A DNA stretch of 64,000 nucleotides from Saccharothrix saharensis. Its GTDB lineage: Bacteria; Actinomycetota; Actinomycetes; Mycobacteriales; Pseudonocardiaceae. A program made the position numbers and the translations under genes. The notes under the pieces are model-generated. The model saw nothing but the letters and a program-made list of their open reading frames with translations, had not been told where the DNA came from and did not search any database. The DNA lies in assembly GCF_006716745.1 (NCBI RefSeq), contig NZ_VFPP01000001.1:7203386-7267385 (forward strand), written 5' to 3'. Positions 1 through 8,158 of this stretch are shown here, piece after piece. Position 1 is the first letter of the stretch. Every line of letters begins with the position of its first letter.

Positions 1-390
1 TTCGGCGTGATCTTCTTCTGGACGCCGCCGCACACGTGGGCGCTCGCGATGAAGTTCAAGGAGGACTACGCGCGGGCGGGCGTGCCGATGCTGCCGGTGG
101 TGGCGACGGCGCAACAGGTGACGCGCCAGATCGTCATCTACTCGTGGATCACGGTCGCGTGCACGCTGCTGCTGGCCCCGGTGACGTCGTGGATCTACGT
201 GGCCGTCGCGGCGGCGTCGGGCGTGTGGTTCGCGGTGTTCGCGCACCGGCTGCACGGCGTCGTGCGGCGCGGCGGGTCGACCAACACCATGAAGTTCTTC
301 CACATGTCGAACCTGTACCTGATGCTCGTGTTCTGCGGCTTGGCCGTGGACGCGGTGATCGGGCTGCCGGTGCTCGGCTGGCCGTTCTGA
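1..390 (+). CDS. ctaB: protoheme IX farnesyltransferase (heme O synthase), C-terminal part
   Basis: The 5' end is cut by the window; 129 codons remain. CtaB is an integral membrane UbiA-family prenyltransferase that adds a farnesyl group to heme B to give heme O, the precursor of heme A for aa3 oxidase. The visible part has the family segments [20 protein letters not shown], the motif region facing the polar loop, and then [14 protein letters not shown] close to the end, with three to four hydrophobic helices. The reading frame is open from base 1. Its partner, a heme A synthase gene, lies at about 16 kb on the other strand. Confidence in family is high; only the N-terminal half with the first prenyl-diphosphate binding motif is missing. 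Confidence 0.95.
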   Translation, partial: FGVIFFWTPPHTWALAMKFKEDYARAGVPMLPVVATAQQVTRQIVIYSWITVACTLLLAPVTSWIYVAVAAASGVWFAVFAHRLHGVVRRGGSTNTMKFFHMSNLYLMLVFCGLAVDAVIGLPVLGWPF

Positions 391-403
391 GCTTGATGCA
401 CTT

Positions 404-419
404 TCCGCATATTTGCGGA
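404..419. promoter_or_regulatory. short inverted repeat after ctaB (TCCGCA-4-TGCGGA)
   Basis: Two perfect 6-base arms, TCCGCA at 404-409 and TGCGGA at 414-419, around TATT. It lies between the ctaB stop (390) and the next start (436), and just upstream of a TAGCCT box. It could be an operator for the downstream gene or a weak ctaB terminator; the stem is short and no T-run follows, so an operator seems somewhat more likely. Confidence 0.35.
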
Positions 420-423
420 TAGC

Positions 424-429
424 TAGCCT
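424..429 (+). promoter_or_regulatory. -10 box TAGCCT for a leaderless transcript
   Basis: TAGCCT fits TANNNT and ends 6 bases before the ATG at 436, so transcription would start at or next to the A of the start codon. No Shine-Dalgarno sequence precedes this ATG, which supports leaderless translation. Confidence 0.5.
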
Positions 430-435
430 GATCGC

Positions 436-1266
436 ATGGTCGTGCAGGGGGATGGGCCGCCACCCGATCGGGGAACGTTCGACAGGGCGACGGTGGACCG
501 CTGGCAGGTCTTCGGCGGCATGGCGGGCGTCGCCGGCCTGCTGTTGTCCGTGGTCGGCGGGATCCAGGACCAGGTGCCGTTGTCCCTGGTCGCGGCCGGT
601 GTGGTCACCCTCGTGGGTGTCTGGCTGCTCTACCGCTGGGGCCGCCGCCCCCGGCAGCAGCTGACCAAGCACTTCGTGGTGCCGGTGCTGCTGACGGTGG
701 TGGGCGCCGCCACGGGCGGTGTGCTCGGCGGCCTGGAGCTCCGTCCCACCCCGGGCACCGGCCAGCCTGCGGCGACGACCACCACGACCACGGTCGCCGC
801 AAAGGCGGGTGGATCCCCGTCCACGCCGACCGAGGAGCCGACGACCGGGGCGACGACCACCCGGACCACGACCACCGTCGTCCCGGCGCCGCCCGTCGGT
901 GGGCAGGTCCGTGCCGGCCAGGTGACGATGAACTACGACTACTCCATCGACCTGGACTCGACCACCGACGAGAACGGCGGTGTCACCGCCAAGTCGACGC
1001 AGCGGACCGACCTGAAGTACGAGGGCGGGTTCCGGGCCACGCCCATCGTCCTGGTCGCAGAGAAGCTCGCCGAGGCGCCGCCCACTTACCAGGAGTGCGC
1101 GGCCGCCACGGCCGTGGACGACTACATCGAGGGCGACGCCGTCGTGCAGGGCGCGTCCTTCTGCGTGAAGACGACGGAGGGCCGCTGGGCCGGTCTGGTG
1201 GTGGTCGACGTCGAGTCGTACAACAAAGTCAAGTTCGACCTCGTCGTCTGGGAGAAGCAGGCCTAG
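436..1266 (+). CDS. membrane-anchored protein with Pro/Thr-rich linker, unknown function
   Basis: 276 residues. Three hydrophobic helices at about 27-43, 49-66 and 77-97 are followed by a Thr/Pro-rich linker (about 105-160) and a C-terminal globular domain of about 115 residues that should lie outside the cell. The C-terminal domain holds two cysteines (ECAAA and SFCVK), possibly a disulfide, and ends in VVWEKQA. I do not recognise the domain. The ATG at 436 is chosen because a -10 box sits at leaderless distance. The stop codon overlaps that of the convergent HD gene: the four bases CTAG at 1263-1266 contain both TAGs. It is a single-gene unit after ctaB. Confidence 0.7.
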   Translation: MVVQGDGPPPDRGTFDRATVDRWQVFGGMAGVAGLLLSVVGGIQDQVPLSLVAAGVVTLVGVWLLYRWGRRPRQQLTKHFVVPVLLTVVGAATGGVLGGLELRPTPGTGQPAATTTTTTVAAKAGGSPSTPTEEPTTGATTTRTTTTVVPAPPVGGQVRAGQVTMNYDYSIDLDSTTDENGGVTAKSTQRTDLKYEGGFRATPIVLVAEKLAEAPPTYQECAAATAVDDYIEGDAVVQGASFCVKTTEGRWAGLVVVDVESYNKVKFDLVVWEKQA

Positions 1267-1913
1267 GAGACCGCCGACAGCAGCTCGTTCACCGTGGGGT
1301 CGTCCAGCGACTCCACGATGCACGACCACAGCTCCAGGTTCGCCGTGGCCCACCGCGAGTAGGTGGCCGCCGCCTCGGGGTCGTAGAAGTAGAACCCCTC
1401 GTCGTGCTTGTCCCGCTGCTCGCCGACGATCTTGTGCGCCAGCTCCCTGAGCGTGATCCCGTTCTCTTCGAGGTACTTGGGCGCGAGCACCACCGGCGTC
1501 ACCGGCAGGGCCTTGAACAGCGTGTCCGCGTCGGACAGCGCCTGCGCCTCCGGTGAGATGTCGCGGTGGCGGGTGCGCATCTCGGCCTCTTCGACGACCG
1601 CGTCGACCCGCGCCGCGACCTCGTCCGGCACGCCCGCGCGCGCCAGGATGTCCAGCCGCAGCCGTCGGCCGTCCACCGGCAGCGAGTTGCGCCGGACCAT
1701 GTAGTTCACGTCGTGGACCAGGGCGGCCACCTCGACCAGCGCCGCGTCCGAGCCGTTGCGCCGGGCGAAGTGGACGGCCTTGTCCCGCACGAAGCTGACG
1801 TGGTGCCAGCCGTGGAACTGCAGTTTCGCGGCGAGGTCGCGGCACAGCCGCCACACCTCGCCCTCGACCGCGGAGATCGCCTGCGCCGTGACCGTCCTGG
1901 TGACAGTACTCAT
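1263..1913 (-). CDS. HD-domain phosphohydrolase-like protein
   Basis: 216 residues, all-helical HD fold. The metal-binding HD motif is AALVHDVNY (H67-D68), preceded by a histidine pair (GWHHVS, H37/H38) and followed by an Asp in LSDADTLFK, the usual H...HD...D arrangement of metal-dependent phosphohydrolases. Substrate unknown; relatives include small predicted nucleotide or phosphoester hydrolases. The ATG at 1913 has GGAGGG a few bases upstream, so longer upstream readings are rejected. It is the last gene of a minus-strand cassette 3634-2627, 2620-1973, 1913-1263 (gaps of 6 and 59 bases) together with a cupin and a membrane protein, which suggests one pathway or one signalling or defence module. 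Confidence 0.8.
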   Translation of the reverse strand: MSTVTRTVTAQAISAVEGEVWRLCRDLAAKLQFHGWHHVSFVRDKAVHFARRNGSDAALVEVAALVHDVNYMVRRNSLPVDGRRLRLDILARAGVPDEVAARVDAVVEEAEMRTRHRDISPEAQALSDADTLFKALPVTPVVLAPKYLEENGITLRELAHKIVGEQRDKHDEGFYFYDPEAAATYSRWATANLELWSCIVESLDDPTVNELLSAVS

Positions 1914-1972
1914 TGGACCCTCCCGTGCCGGGTGGGCCGATGGTAGGCGCGCGCGATGATCCTTGGCGCGGA

Positions 1973-2620
1973 TTACAGGTTCCTGGTCAGGTCCTCCAAC
2001 CTCGCCTCGACCGGCACGTGCCGGTGGCTGGTCCGGGTGTCGGGGTCGTAGCTGAGGCTCCACGGGCTGACCGCGCGCGACTTGACCAGGAACGTCATGG
2101 TGTCGTCGGCGGCCTTCGGGATGCGGTGGAACTCGTGGGCGAGCATCGTGCCCGAAGCGCCCTCGGTGGCCTCGGCGCTGCGCAGCAGGGTGGTGGACAC
2201 GATCCGCGTGCCGTCGTCGGCGACGTCCGCGGTGAAGCGCTCGTGCAGGTAGGAGCCCGACAGGATGATGGTGCAGAAGTGGTAGCGGTGGTTGTGGATG
2301 GAGTCGGCGTAGCCGGGTCGCCAGTCCCGCTGCGGCTTGTACTCGTGCAGCCAGAACGTGAACGGCTCGGCCGGCTCGTCCCGCAGGCACCACGCGAAGT
2401 GGGTCGTCGTTTCGCGGGATCTGGCCACCACCCGCATCTCGTCCTGCGGTGAGAGGGCGCGCAGGTGCCCGCGCAGCCTCTCCCGCAGGCCGGGTCGGCC
2501 CGCCCACTCCTGGAAACGCCTCTCGACGTGTCCCCAGTGGTCGACGACAGGGGGGTCGGCCACGGTGATGAGCGTGGCGAGCTCCGCGAGGGCGGAGAAC
2601 CCGGTGAACTCGGTGAGCAC
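1973..2620 (-). CDS. cupin-fold protein, cysteine-dioxygenase-like
   Basis: 215 residues. A cupin metal-site pattern is visible: HNHRYHF (H109, H111, H114), then GSYLHERF (E127), and a later HEFHRIP (H162, H165), which resembles the H-x-H ... E ... H arrangement of cysteine-dioxygenase-type cupins. This suggests a small metal-dependent oxygenase or binding protein in the cytoplasm; the reaction cannot be named. It starts 6 bases after the stop of the membrane-protein gene (2627) and is followed 59 bases later by the HD gene, so the three are almost certainly cotranscribed. The C-terminal 40 residues (RTSHRHVPVEARLEDL) look polar and non-membrane. Confidence 0.7.
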   Translation of the reverse strand: MLTEFTGFSALAELATLITVADPPVVDHWGHVERRFQEWAGRPGLRERLRGHLRALSPQDEMRVVARSRETTTHFAWCLRDEPAEPFTFWLHEYKPQRDWRPGYADSIHNHRYHFCTIILSGSYLHERFTADVADDGTRIVSTTLLRSAEATEGASGTMLAHEFHRIPKAADDTMTFLVKSRAVSPWSLSYDPDTRTSHRHVPVEARLEDLTRNL

Positions 2621-2626
2621 GACTTA

Positions 2627-3634
2627 TCAGCTCCCCAACTGAGCGGAGGCGGAGAATTCTTTGCGGAATCGGTGGAACTTCTCCTCGAGGGATCGGAACC
2701 CGGCCTCGGTGAGCGGGTTCCCGGTGATCTTCTCGAACAGGGCGAGGAAGTCCGCCCGACTGGTGCCCGGTGTGATGACGACGTGGAGCCCTGCCTTGGA
2801 ATTGCTGATGCGCAGGAACTCGGCGCGTTCCATCCCGTAGATGAACGAGCCCTCCGCGAACCGCACCGTGCGCGGGTACAGGCGGATGACGCCCGCGCTG
2901 GTGTTGCTGTAGAGGGTGAGCCACACGCTGTCGTCGAACAGCTCCAGCCGGTCCAGCGGCGGGTCGGACACGATCGTCAGGTCGATCCGCGAGCAGCGGC
3001 CGCGGGCCAGGAACAGGCCCACGAGACCGATCGAGATCTGCTCGCGCAGCCTCGCCGCGATGGCGTCGTAGTCGCCGTCCACGCCTTCGTTGCGCAGCAG
3101 GTAGCGCGCCCGGCCGCTGATCGCGTCGTCGTCACGCGGATCGGCCAGCACGGCTCTGAGCTCGCACTCCGACTGCGACAGCAACAGCCTGCCCGCCGCG
3201 TAACGGCCGGCGAAGCCCCGGAACACGTACAGCCGGGTCCGTTCCAGGTCCTGCATCATGACCTGGTTGAACGCCGGGTCGGGTCGCGCGGTCGGCTCGA
3301 ACACGTGAGTGGGGAAGAACTCGCGGTCCAGCGCCCGGTACTCGGCGGTGAGGTCCCGCAACGCCCTGCGGCTCTCCTCCACGACCGGGGTGACCAGCGC
3401 CCGCTGCGCGGCCGAACTGGTGATCAGCGTCTGCCCGAAACCGACCACGGCGGAGATCAGCGTGCCGGTGCCGACCGACGTCAGGAACGTGCGCAGCGCT
3501 CCTTGATCCATTGTGCTGGAAATGGCCAGACTGCTGCCGGAAGTGACGACGAGGGTCAGCAGGAGCAGACCTGTTCTGGTCCAGAACAATTGCTGTAACA
3601 GGTTGCTGCGGACGCCCTCGGGCTCCGCGGACAC
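2627..3634 (-). CDS. membrane-anchored protein with PLD-like or stress-sensor-like C-terminal domain
   Basis: 335 residues. Two N-terminal hydrophobic segments (about 20-37 and 52-70) are followed by a helical linker (ALRDLTAEYRALDREFF) and a soluble domain of about 230 residues. The stretch RTRLYVFRGFAGRYAAGRLL and later CSRIDLTIVSDPPLDRLELF resemble the alpha/beta core seen behind membrane or HTH modules in phospholipase-D-like actinobacterial proteins, but I see no clean HKD motif, so any catalysis is doubtful. The GTG start at 3634 has a strong AAGGAGGTGA upstream. It is the first gene of the cassette with the cupin and HD genes and probably tethers the pathway to the membrane. Function unknown. 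Confidence 0.6.
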   Translation of the reverse strand: MSAEPEGVRSNLLQQLFWTRTGLLLLTLVVTSGSSLAISSTMDQGALRTFLTSVGTGTLISAVVGFGQTLITSSAAQRALVTPVVEESRRALRDLTAEYRALDREFFPTHVFEPTARPDPAFNQVMMQDLERTRLYVFRGFAGRYAAGRLLLSQSECELRAVLADPRDDDAISGRARYLLRNEGVDGDYDAIAARLREQISIGLVGLFLARGRCSRIDLTIVSDPPLDRLELFDDSVWLTLYSNTSAGVIRLYPRTVRFAEGSFIYGMERAEFLRISNSKAGLHVVITPGTSRADFLALFEKITGNPLTEAGFRSLEEKFHRFRKEFSASAQLGS

Positions 3635-3854
3635 GATGTCACCTCCTTGGTGGGCACTCGATCGGCCGAATGCTCTGGGTATGCGATCAAGTGCGCGGAG
3701 TTACTGTACGCGCGAGTACGCAACTGCGGTAGCGGTAATTAGTGGCACATTTGCGGATTGTTTCGTAGATCGACAGCAGCGGACCGTGACCGGCGTTGGG
3801 CTGCTGGTGGGGCCGCGGCGCGGCGCGCGGGCGTGAACCCTAAGCTCGGCAACC
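3635..3854. other. divergent intergenic region, 220 bp
   Basis: Separates the minus-strand cassette from the FKBP lipoprotein gene and must hold promoters for both. The stretch 3720-3775 is distinctly AT-richer than its surroundings. I find no gene or clear RNA structure in it. Confidence 0.5.
3841..3846 (+). promoter_or_regulatory. -10 box TAAGCT before the FKBP gene
   Basis: TAAGCT fits TANNNT and lies 8 bases before the ATG at 3855. No ribosome binding site is visible, so the transcript is probably leaderless. Confidence 0.5.
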
Positions 3855-4445
3855 ATGCGTACTGTCGGCCGTACGGCCCTGGCTCTCGTCTCCCTGTTGT
3901 CCGCCGGTCTGGCGCTGACCGCGTGCACCGCTAGCGACCGGCCGTCCACCCTCACCAACACCCCGCCCGCGACCGCCGCGCAGCCCGAGGCGCAGGAGCC
4001 CACCGAGGCCGACCTGCCCGAGCCGAGCGGCCCGCCGTGCGAGGTGGCGCAGTACCAGGTGACCGGCGCGGCGGGGGAGAAGCCCACGATCACCGTCCCG
4101 ACCGGGTGCACGCCGCAGGACGGCCTGCTGGTCGAGGACCTGGCCGAGGGCACCGGCGCGGAGATCAAGCCGGGCTCGACGGCGCAGGTGCACTACGTGC
4201 TGGCGACGTTCCGCGACCAGAAGACCCGTGAGGCTTCGTGGGACAGCGGCGAGCCGTTCGAGGTCGAGAACATCGGCCAGGCGCAGGTCATCAAGGGCTG
4301 GAACGAAGGCCTGATCGGGCTCAAGGAGGGCGGCCGGCGGCTGCTCGTCGTCCCCTCGGACAAGGGCTACCCGAACGGCTCGGGCGACATCCAGCCCGGC
4401 GAGACGCTGATCTTCGTCGTCGACGCGGTCAAGGTCGAGGGCTGA
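3855..4445 (+). CDS. FKBP-type peptidyl-prolyl cis-trans isomerase, lipoprotein
   Basis: 196 residues. A signal peptide with lipobox ALTAC (lipidated Cys24) is followed by a Pro/Thr/Glu-rich linker (about 28-60) and an FKBP domain (about 105-196) with GSTAQVHYVLATF, GWNEGLIGLKEGGRRLLVVP and a C-terminal TLIFVVDAVKVE, the usual ligand-pocket elements. It should act outside the membrane as a folding catalyst for secreted proteins. The window in front of the FKBP core (CEVAQYQVTG...TVPTGCTPQDG) has a Cys pair that may form a disulfide. Single gene, convergent with the quinone reductase across a strong hairpin. Family call is secure; the client proteins are unknown. Confidence 0.92.
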   Translation: MRTVGRTALALVSLLSAGLALTACTASDRPSTLTNTPPATAAQPEAQEPTEADLPEPSGPPCEVAQYQVTGAAGEKPTITVPTGCTPQDGLLVEDLAEGTGAEIKPGSTAQVHYVLATFRDQKTREASWDSGEPFEVENIGQAQVIKGWNEGLIGLKEGGRRLLVVPSDKGYPNGSGDIQPGETLIFVVDAVKVEG

Positions 4446-4470
4446 GCTCCACCCGCACCCGGACGTGACG

Positions 4471-4499
4471 AAGGGCGGTCCCGCAGCGGGACCGCCCTT
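4471..4499. terminator. bidirectional terminator hairpin
   Basis: Perfect 13-bp stem (AAGGGCGGTCCCG / CGGGACCGCCCTT) with a CAG loop between the convergent FKBP (ends 4445) and quinone reductase (ends 4522) genes. The A/T ends give a short T-run on both strands. Confidence 0.85.
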
Positions 4500-4521
4500 C
4501 CGCGTGCCGGGACCGGGGAGC

Positions 4522-5493
4522 TCAGGGCACCAGCAGCAGCTTGCCCGTCGTGCGGCGGCCTTCCAGGTCCTCGTGCGCCCGCCTCGCCTCGGCCAGCGGG
4601 TAGCGCCCGCCGATCCGCACGGTCAGCGCACCGCCCACCACGGCCTCGAACAGCTCGCCGGTCCGCCACTCCAGCTCCTCGCGGGTGGCCACGTGCGCAC
4701 CCAGCGACGGCCGGGTCAGGAACACCGAGCCCGCCTGGTTGAGCCGCAGCGGGTCGAACGGCGGCACCGCGCCGCTGGACGCGCCGAACAGCGCCAGCAT
4801 GCCGCGCGGCTTCAGGCTGGCCAGGCTCCCGTCGAACGTGGTCGCGCCGACGCCGTCGTACACGGCCGCGACGCCCACGCCGTCGGTGAGCTCGCGCACC
4901 ACGGGCGCGAAGTCCACCCGGTCGTACCGGATCACCTCATCGGCACCGGCCTCGCGCGCCAACGCCTCCTTCGCCTCGGTGGACACCGTGCCGATCACGC
5001 GCGCGCCCCGAGCCTTGGCCAACTGCACCAGCAGCAGACCCACGCCACCGGCCGCGGCGTGCACGAGGACCGTGTCGCCCTTCTGGACCGGGTACGTGGA
5101 CGCGACCAGGTAGTGCGCGGTCAGGCCTTGCAGCAGAAGCGCGCCCGCCGTGTCGTCGTCCACCCCGTCGGGCACCGGCACCGCGTCCCCGACCGGCACC
5201 ACGGCCTGCTCGGCGTAGCTGCCGAGGGACTGCGCCCAGGCCACCCGGTCGCCCACCGCGAAGCCGGTGACGTCCGGGCCGACCGCGCTGACCCGGCCCG
5301 CGCCCTCCAGCCCCGGCCCGAACGGCAGGGCCAGCGGGTAGCGGCCTTCGCGGTGGTAGCAGTCGATGAAGTTGACCCCGGCGGCGGCCACGTCCACCAG
5401 CAGCTCACCCGAGCCCGGCGACTTCGCCTCCACGTCGGTGAACTCCAGCGCTCCCGGCCCGCCGGTCGCGCGCACCACCACTGCCTTGGGCAT
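4522..5493 (-). CDS. qor: NADPH:quinone oxidoreductase (zinc-free MDR family)
   Basis: 323 residues, the usual length. GroES-like N-terminal domain (1-120) with GVNFIDCYHREGRYPLALP and GLEGAGRV, then a Rossmann domain with the nucleotide motif HAAAGGVGLLLVQLAKARGA (about 145-165). Family members reduce quinones with NADPH in the cytoplasm. No structural zinc ligands are seen. The ATG at 5493 is preceded by AGGAGGACGAACAC. Head-to-tail with the DUF885 gene upstream on the same strand (71-base gap with a hairpin), so it may have its own promoter. As I recall, the mycobacterial counterpart Rv1454c holds the same place between ctaB and the ctaA/ABC genes. Confidence 0.93.
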   Translation of the reverse strand: MPKAVVVRATGGPGALEFTDVEAKSPGSGELLVDVAAAGVNFIDCYHREGRYPLALPFGPGLEGAGRVSAVGPDVTGFAVGDRVAWAQSLGSYAEQAVVPVGDAVPVPDGVDDDTAGALLLQGLTAHYLVASTYPVQKGDTVLVHAAAGGVGLLLVQLAKARGARVIGTVSTEAKEALAREAGADEVIRYDRVDFAPVVRELTDGVGVAAVYDGVGATTFDGSLASLKPRGMLALFGASSGAVPPFDPLRLNQAGSVFLTRPSLGAHVATREELEWRTGELFEAVVGGALTVRIGGRYPLAEARRAHEDLEGRRTTGKLLLVP

Positions 5494-5527
5494 GTGTTCG
5501 TCCTCCTGTCGCGATGTCCTACGTCAG

Positions 5528-5555
5528 CACACCAACCGCCGCGGCGGCCGGTGTG
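5528..5555 (-). terminator. hairpin after the DUF885 gene
   Basis: CACACC and GGTGTG arms enclose the self-complementary CCGCCGCGGCGG. It sits in the 71 bases between the DUF885 stop and the qor start on the minus strand and probably ends or attenuates the upstream transcript. Confidence 0.5.
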
Positions 5556-5564
5556 TTCCGCTTC

Positions 5565-7187
5565 TCACCCACCGAGAGCGACCTTGCGGGCCAGCCCGAG
5601 CGGCAACGCGCCCGCGCCCGCGACGGTGTCGTGGAACTCGCGCGGCGACCCGGTGAACTCCGACCGGATGCGCTCGATCTCCAACGCGCCGGTCAGGTAC
5701 GACGGCGCCTGCGTCGGCCACGCGCAGTACCGGCTGACCTCGCCGACGGCCGTGCCCGGCGTCAGCGACGCCTTCGTGGTCATGAACTCCTCGGCCTCCT
5801 CGACACCCATGTCGCCGCAGTGCAGCGCGGTGTCCACGATCATCCGCGCCGCCCGGAACAACCGCGCCTCGACGTGCGCCAGCTCCTGCGCGCGCGCCTT
5901 GGCCGCGTCACCGACGACCGCCGCGGTGAAGTAGCCGTGCTCGCGCAGCAGCTTCTCCGCGTACAGCGCCCAGCCCTCGGAGAAGTACGGGGTGCGGAAC
6001 ACCTTGCGCACCGGCCGGTCCTGCGCGGCCAGCCACGACAGGTGCCAGTGGTGACCGGGGTACGCCTCGTGCACGGCGATCGTGGCCAGCTGGGCGCGGG
6101 AGTTCGTGCGCAGCCGCTGGGTGGTCTGCTCGGCGGTGAACCCGTCCGGCGGGAACGGCACGAAGAAGTGGCCCGTCCGCTGGTCGGTCAGCGGTGGCGG
6201 CGACATGTAGGACGCCACCGCCAGCACCGGGCGCTGGAACGTCGGCGACGGCACCACCCGGCACTCCTCGCCCTCGGCGAAGGTCACCAGGCCGTGCTCG
6301 ACCAGGAAGTCCCGGGCCCGCCGCGTCTCCGCCTCGTACTCGGCGCGCATCGCCTCCGGCGTCGGCGGGTGGTCGTCCTGGAACGACGCCATCACCGCGT
6401 GCCAGTCGTCGGTGCCGGCCAGCTCGCGCATCTCGGCGTCCAGCTCGGCGTAGGCGGCCCGGCCGCGCTCGTGCAGCTCGGCCGCGCCGTAGCCCAGCAC
6501 CTCCTGCTCGCGCAGCAGCGTCGAGTACAGCGCCTCGCCCATCCGCCAGTCGCCACCGGCGCGCCCGGCGAACCCGTCCAGGAACGCGGCCAGCTCGTCG
6601 AACGCCCGCGCCGCCGGCTCCGCGGCCTGGGCCAGCTCCGCGCGCAGCCCTGGGTCCGACACCTCGGCGGGCAGGGTCGCGGTGAGGAACGCCCGGCCGG
6701 TGCGCGCCTGGTCGGCGGCCCGCCGCACGATCCTCGGCGCGGCCAGGTCCGGGTCCAGGTTCGCCCGGCACGCGGCCAGCACGGCGGGCACCTCGGCCAG
6801 CCGCTGCACCACGCTCGCCACCAGCTCCGGCTCCGGCCGCAGCCGGTTGAGGAACGCGCTGAACAACGGGTACAGCACCGCGGTCGTGTAGGTCGACGGG
6901 TCACGACGCCACGCGGGCCACGTCGCCTTCGCCCGCACGCCGCGCAGCACGGACACGACGAGGTCGCGGTCCACCGAGCCCTGGAGGTCGTCCGCGCGGA
7001 CCGCGGCGAACCGGTCGAGCCACGCGTCCGCGCCGCGTTCGTATTCGGTGAACGCGGCCGCGCTGAAATCGCCGAGGGTGTGGTCATGGGCGAGCGAGCC
7101 GAGCATCGCGGCACTGCCCGGGTTGCGGTCGAAGTGCCAGGCGAGGAACTGTTCGACCAGGTGGGTGAGCTGTGGGGTATCCGTCAC
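5565..7187 (-). CDS. DUF885 family metallopeptidase-like protein
   Basis: 540 residues, the usual DUF885 length. The signature HEAYPGHHWHLSWL (about residue 370) carries an H-E-x-x-x-H-H arrangement typical of this gluzincin-like family; an upstream SPTFQRPVLAVASYMSPPPL and downstream FSEGWALYAEKLL complete the active-site region. No signal peptide, so it is probably cytoplasmic and acts on peptides or similar small substrates. I choose GTG 7187 rather than longer in-frame starts because TAGCTT at 7195-7200 (minus strand) lies 7 bases upstream, a leaderless arrangement, and the protein begins VTDTPQLTHLVEQFLAWHF in good agreement with a family N-terminus. Confidence 0.88.
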   Translation of the reverse strand: MTDTPQLTHLVEQFLAWHFDRNPGSAAMLGSLAHDHTLGDFSAAAFTEYERGADAWLDRFAAVRADDLQGSVDRDLVVSVLRGVRAKATWPAWRRDPSTYTTAVLYPLFSAFLNRLRPEPELVASVVQRLAEVPAVLAACRANLDPDLAAPRIVRRAADQARTGRAFLTATLPAEVSDPGLRAELAQAAEPAARAFDELAAFLDGFAGRAGGDWRMGEALYSTLLREQEVLGYGAAELHERGRAAYAELDAEMRELAGTDDWHAVMASFQDDHPPTPEAMRAEYEAETRRARDFLVEHGLVTFAEGEECRVVPSPTFQRPVLAVASYMSPPPLTDQRTGHFFVPFPPDGFTAEQTTQRLRTNSRAQLATIAVHEAYPGHHWHLSWLAAQDRPVRKVFRTPYFSEGWALYAEKLLREHGYFTAAVVGDAAKARAQELAHVEARLFRAARMIVDTALHCGDMGVEEAEEFMTTKASLTPGTAVGEVSRYCAWPTQAPSYLTGALEIERIRSEFTGSPREFHDTVAGAGALPLGLARKVALGG

Positions 7188-7194
7188 GACCCGC

Positions 7195-7200
7195 AAGCTA
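7195..7200 (-). promoter_or_regulatory. -10 box TAGCTT for leaderless DUF885 transcript
   Basis: TANNNT element 7 bases upstream of GTG 7187 on the minus strand. A GGGAGGT lies directly upstream of it, but too far from the GTG to act as a ribosome binding site. Confidence 0.45.
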
Positions 7201-7290
7201 CCTCCCGACCGGTCGGTCCGGGAGGTGGCGCAAATTCCGTTGGGATTTGCCTGTTGACGCTTTAGGTTCACCGCGTCACAGGGGGAGGTA

Positions 7291-8097
7291 ATGACCGTGA
7301 AGCACAACAACCCGGAATTCGCCGAGATCGCGCGGCGCGCCACGATCCTGCGCACGCAGGTGGGGTCGGGCGTGCACGGCACCGCCATCGAGGGCACCGA
7401 CGACCGCGACGAGATGGGTGTGTGCGTCGAGCCGCCGGAGTTCGTCATCGGGCTGCGCCGCTTCGAGCAGTACATCCACCGCAGCGCCGAGGAACGCACC
7501 GGTGTGGTCAACACCCCGTCCGGTCCCGGCGACCTCGACCTGGTCACCTACTCGCTCCGCAAGTGGCTGCGGCTGGCGTTGCAGGGCAACCCGACCGTGC
7601 TGCTGCCGCTGTTCGCGCCCGAGCACGAGATCGTCGAGATCACCGACCTGGGGCGTGAGCTGCGCGACAACGCGGACATGATCGTGTCGCGGCTGGCCGG
7701 GCGGCGGTTCATCGGCTACCTGCACAGCCAGCGCCGGCGCATGGTGGACGGCACGGTGGCCCGGCGCGTCAACCGGCCGGAGCTGGTGGCGCGGCACGGC
7801 TACGACACCAAGTACGCCGCGCACATGGTGCGGTTGGGCGTGCAGGGCGTCGAGCTGCTGGAGACCGGCCGGATCACGCTGCCGATGCCCGAGCCGTGGC
7901 TGACCTGGATCCGCGACCTGCGGCAGGGGCGGCACGCGCGGGAGGAGGCGATGGACGCGGCCGCGTCGCTGGAGGCCAGGCTGGAGGAGCTGCTCCTGGA
8001 CTCGTCGCTGCCCGAGCGGCCCGACCACGCCCGCGCCGACAAGTGGCTGGTCGAGGCCTACGAGTCGGTGTGGTCGACGGTGTGGTCTGCGGCCTGA
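7291..8097 (+). CDS. DNA polymerase beta superfamily nucleotidyltransferase
   Basis: 268 residues. The N-terminal region carries the nucleotidyltransferase signature GSGVHGTAIEGTDDRDEMGV (about 25-44): a G-S helix followed by an acidic D-x-[DE] pair that binds metal. A third acidic position is likely in PGDLDLVTYS. The rest is helical (LRKWLRLALQGNPTVLLPLF; RRFIGYLHSQRRRM; KWLVEAYESVW), as in predicted nucleotidyltransferases of the YcgL type. Substrate unknown; members may modify RNA, protein or small molecules. The ATG at 7291 has GGGGGAGG 3 bases upstream, and a TAGGTT box at 7263-7268 gives a short leader. The gene stands alone, divergent from DUF885. Confidence 0.78.
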   Translation: MTVKHNNPEFAEIARRATILRTQVGSGVHGTAIEGTDDRDEMGVCVEPPEFVIGLRRFEQYIHRSAEERTGVVNTPSGPGDLDLVTYSLRKWLRLALQGNPTVLLPLFAPEHEIVEITDLGRELRDNADMIVSRLAGRRFIGYLHSQRRRMVDGTVARRVNRPELVARHGYDTKYAAHMVRLGVQGVELLETGRITLPMPEPWLTWIRDLRQGRHAREEAMDAAASLEARLEELLLDSSLPERPDHARADKWLVEAYESVWSTVWSAA

Positions 8098-8145
8098 CGA
8101 GCGGTCGTGAGTGCGGTCACGTGCGCGCAAGTTACCGGCAGGTTC

Positions 8146-8151
8146 TAGTCT
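8146..8151 (+). promoter_or_regulatory. -10 box TAGTCT for a leaderless transcript
   Basis: TAGTCT ends 7 bases before the GTG at 8159; no ribosome binding site. This decides the short start of the next gene. Confidence 0.5.
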
Positions 8152-8158
8152 GGCCGAC

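Noticed and set aside
436-1266. Anti-sigma or cytochrome-assembly role for the membrane protein after ctaB
   Set aside because: No ZAS, heme-binding CxxCH or copper motif; position after ctaB alone is not enough.
5514-7265. Plus-strand frame of 583 codons
   Set aside because: Shadow of the DUF885 gene on the other strand, which holds the HEAYPGHH motif.
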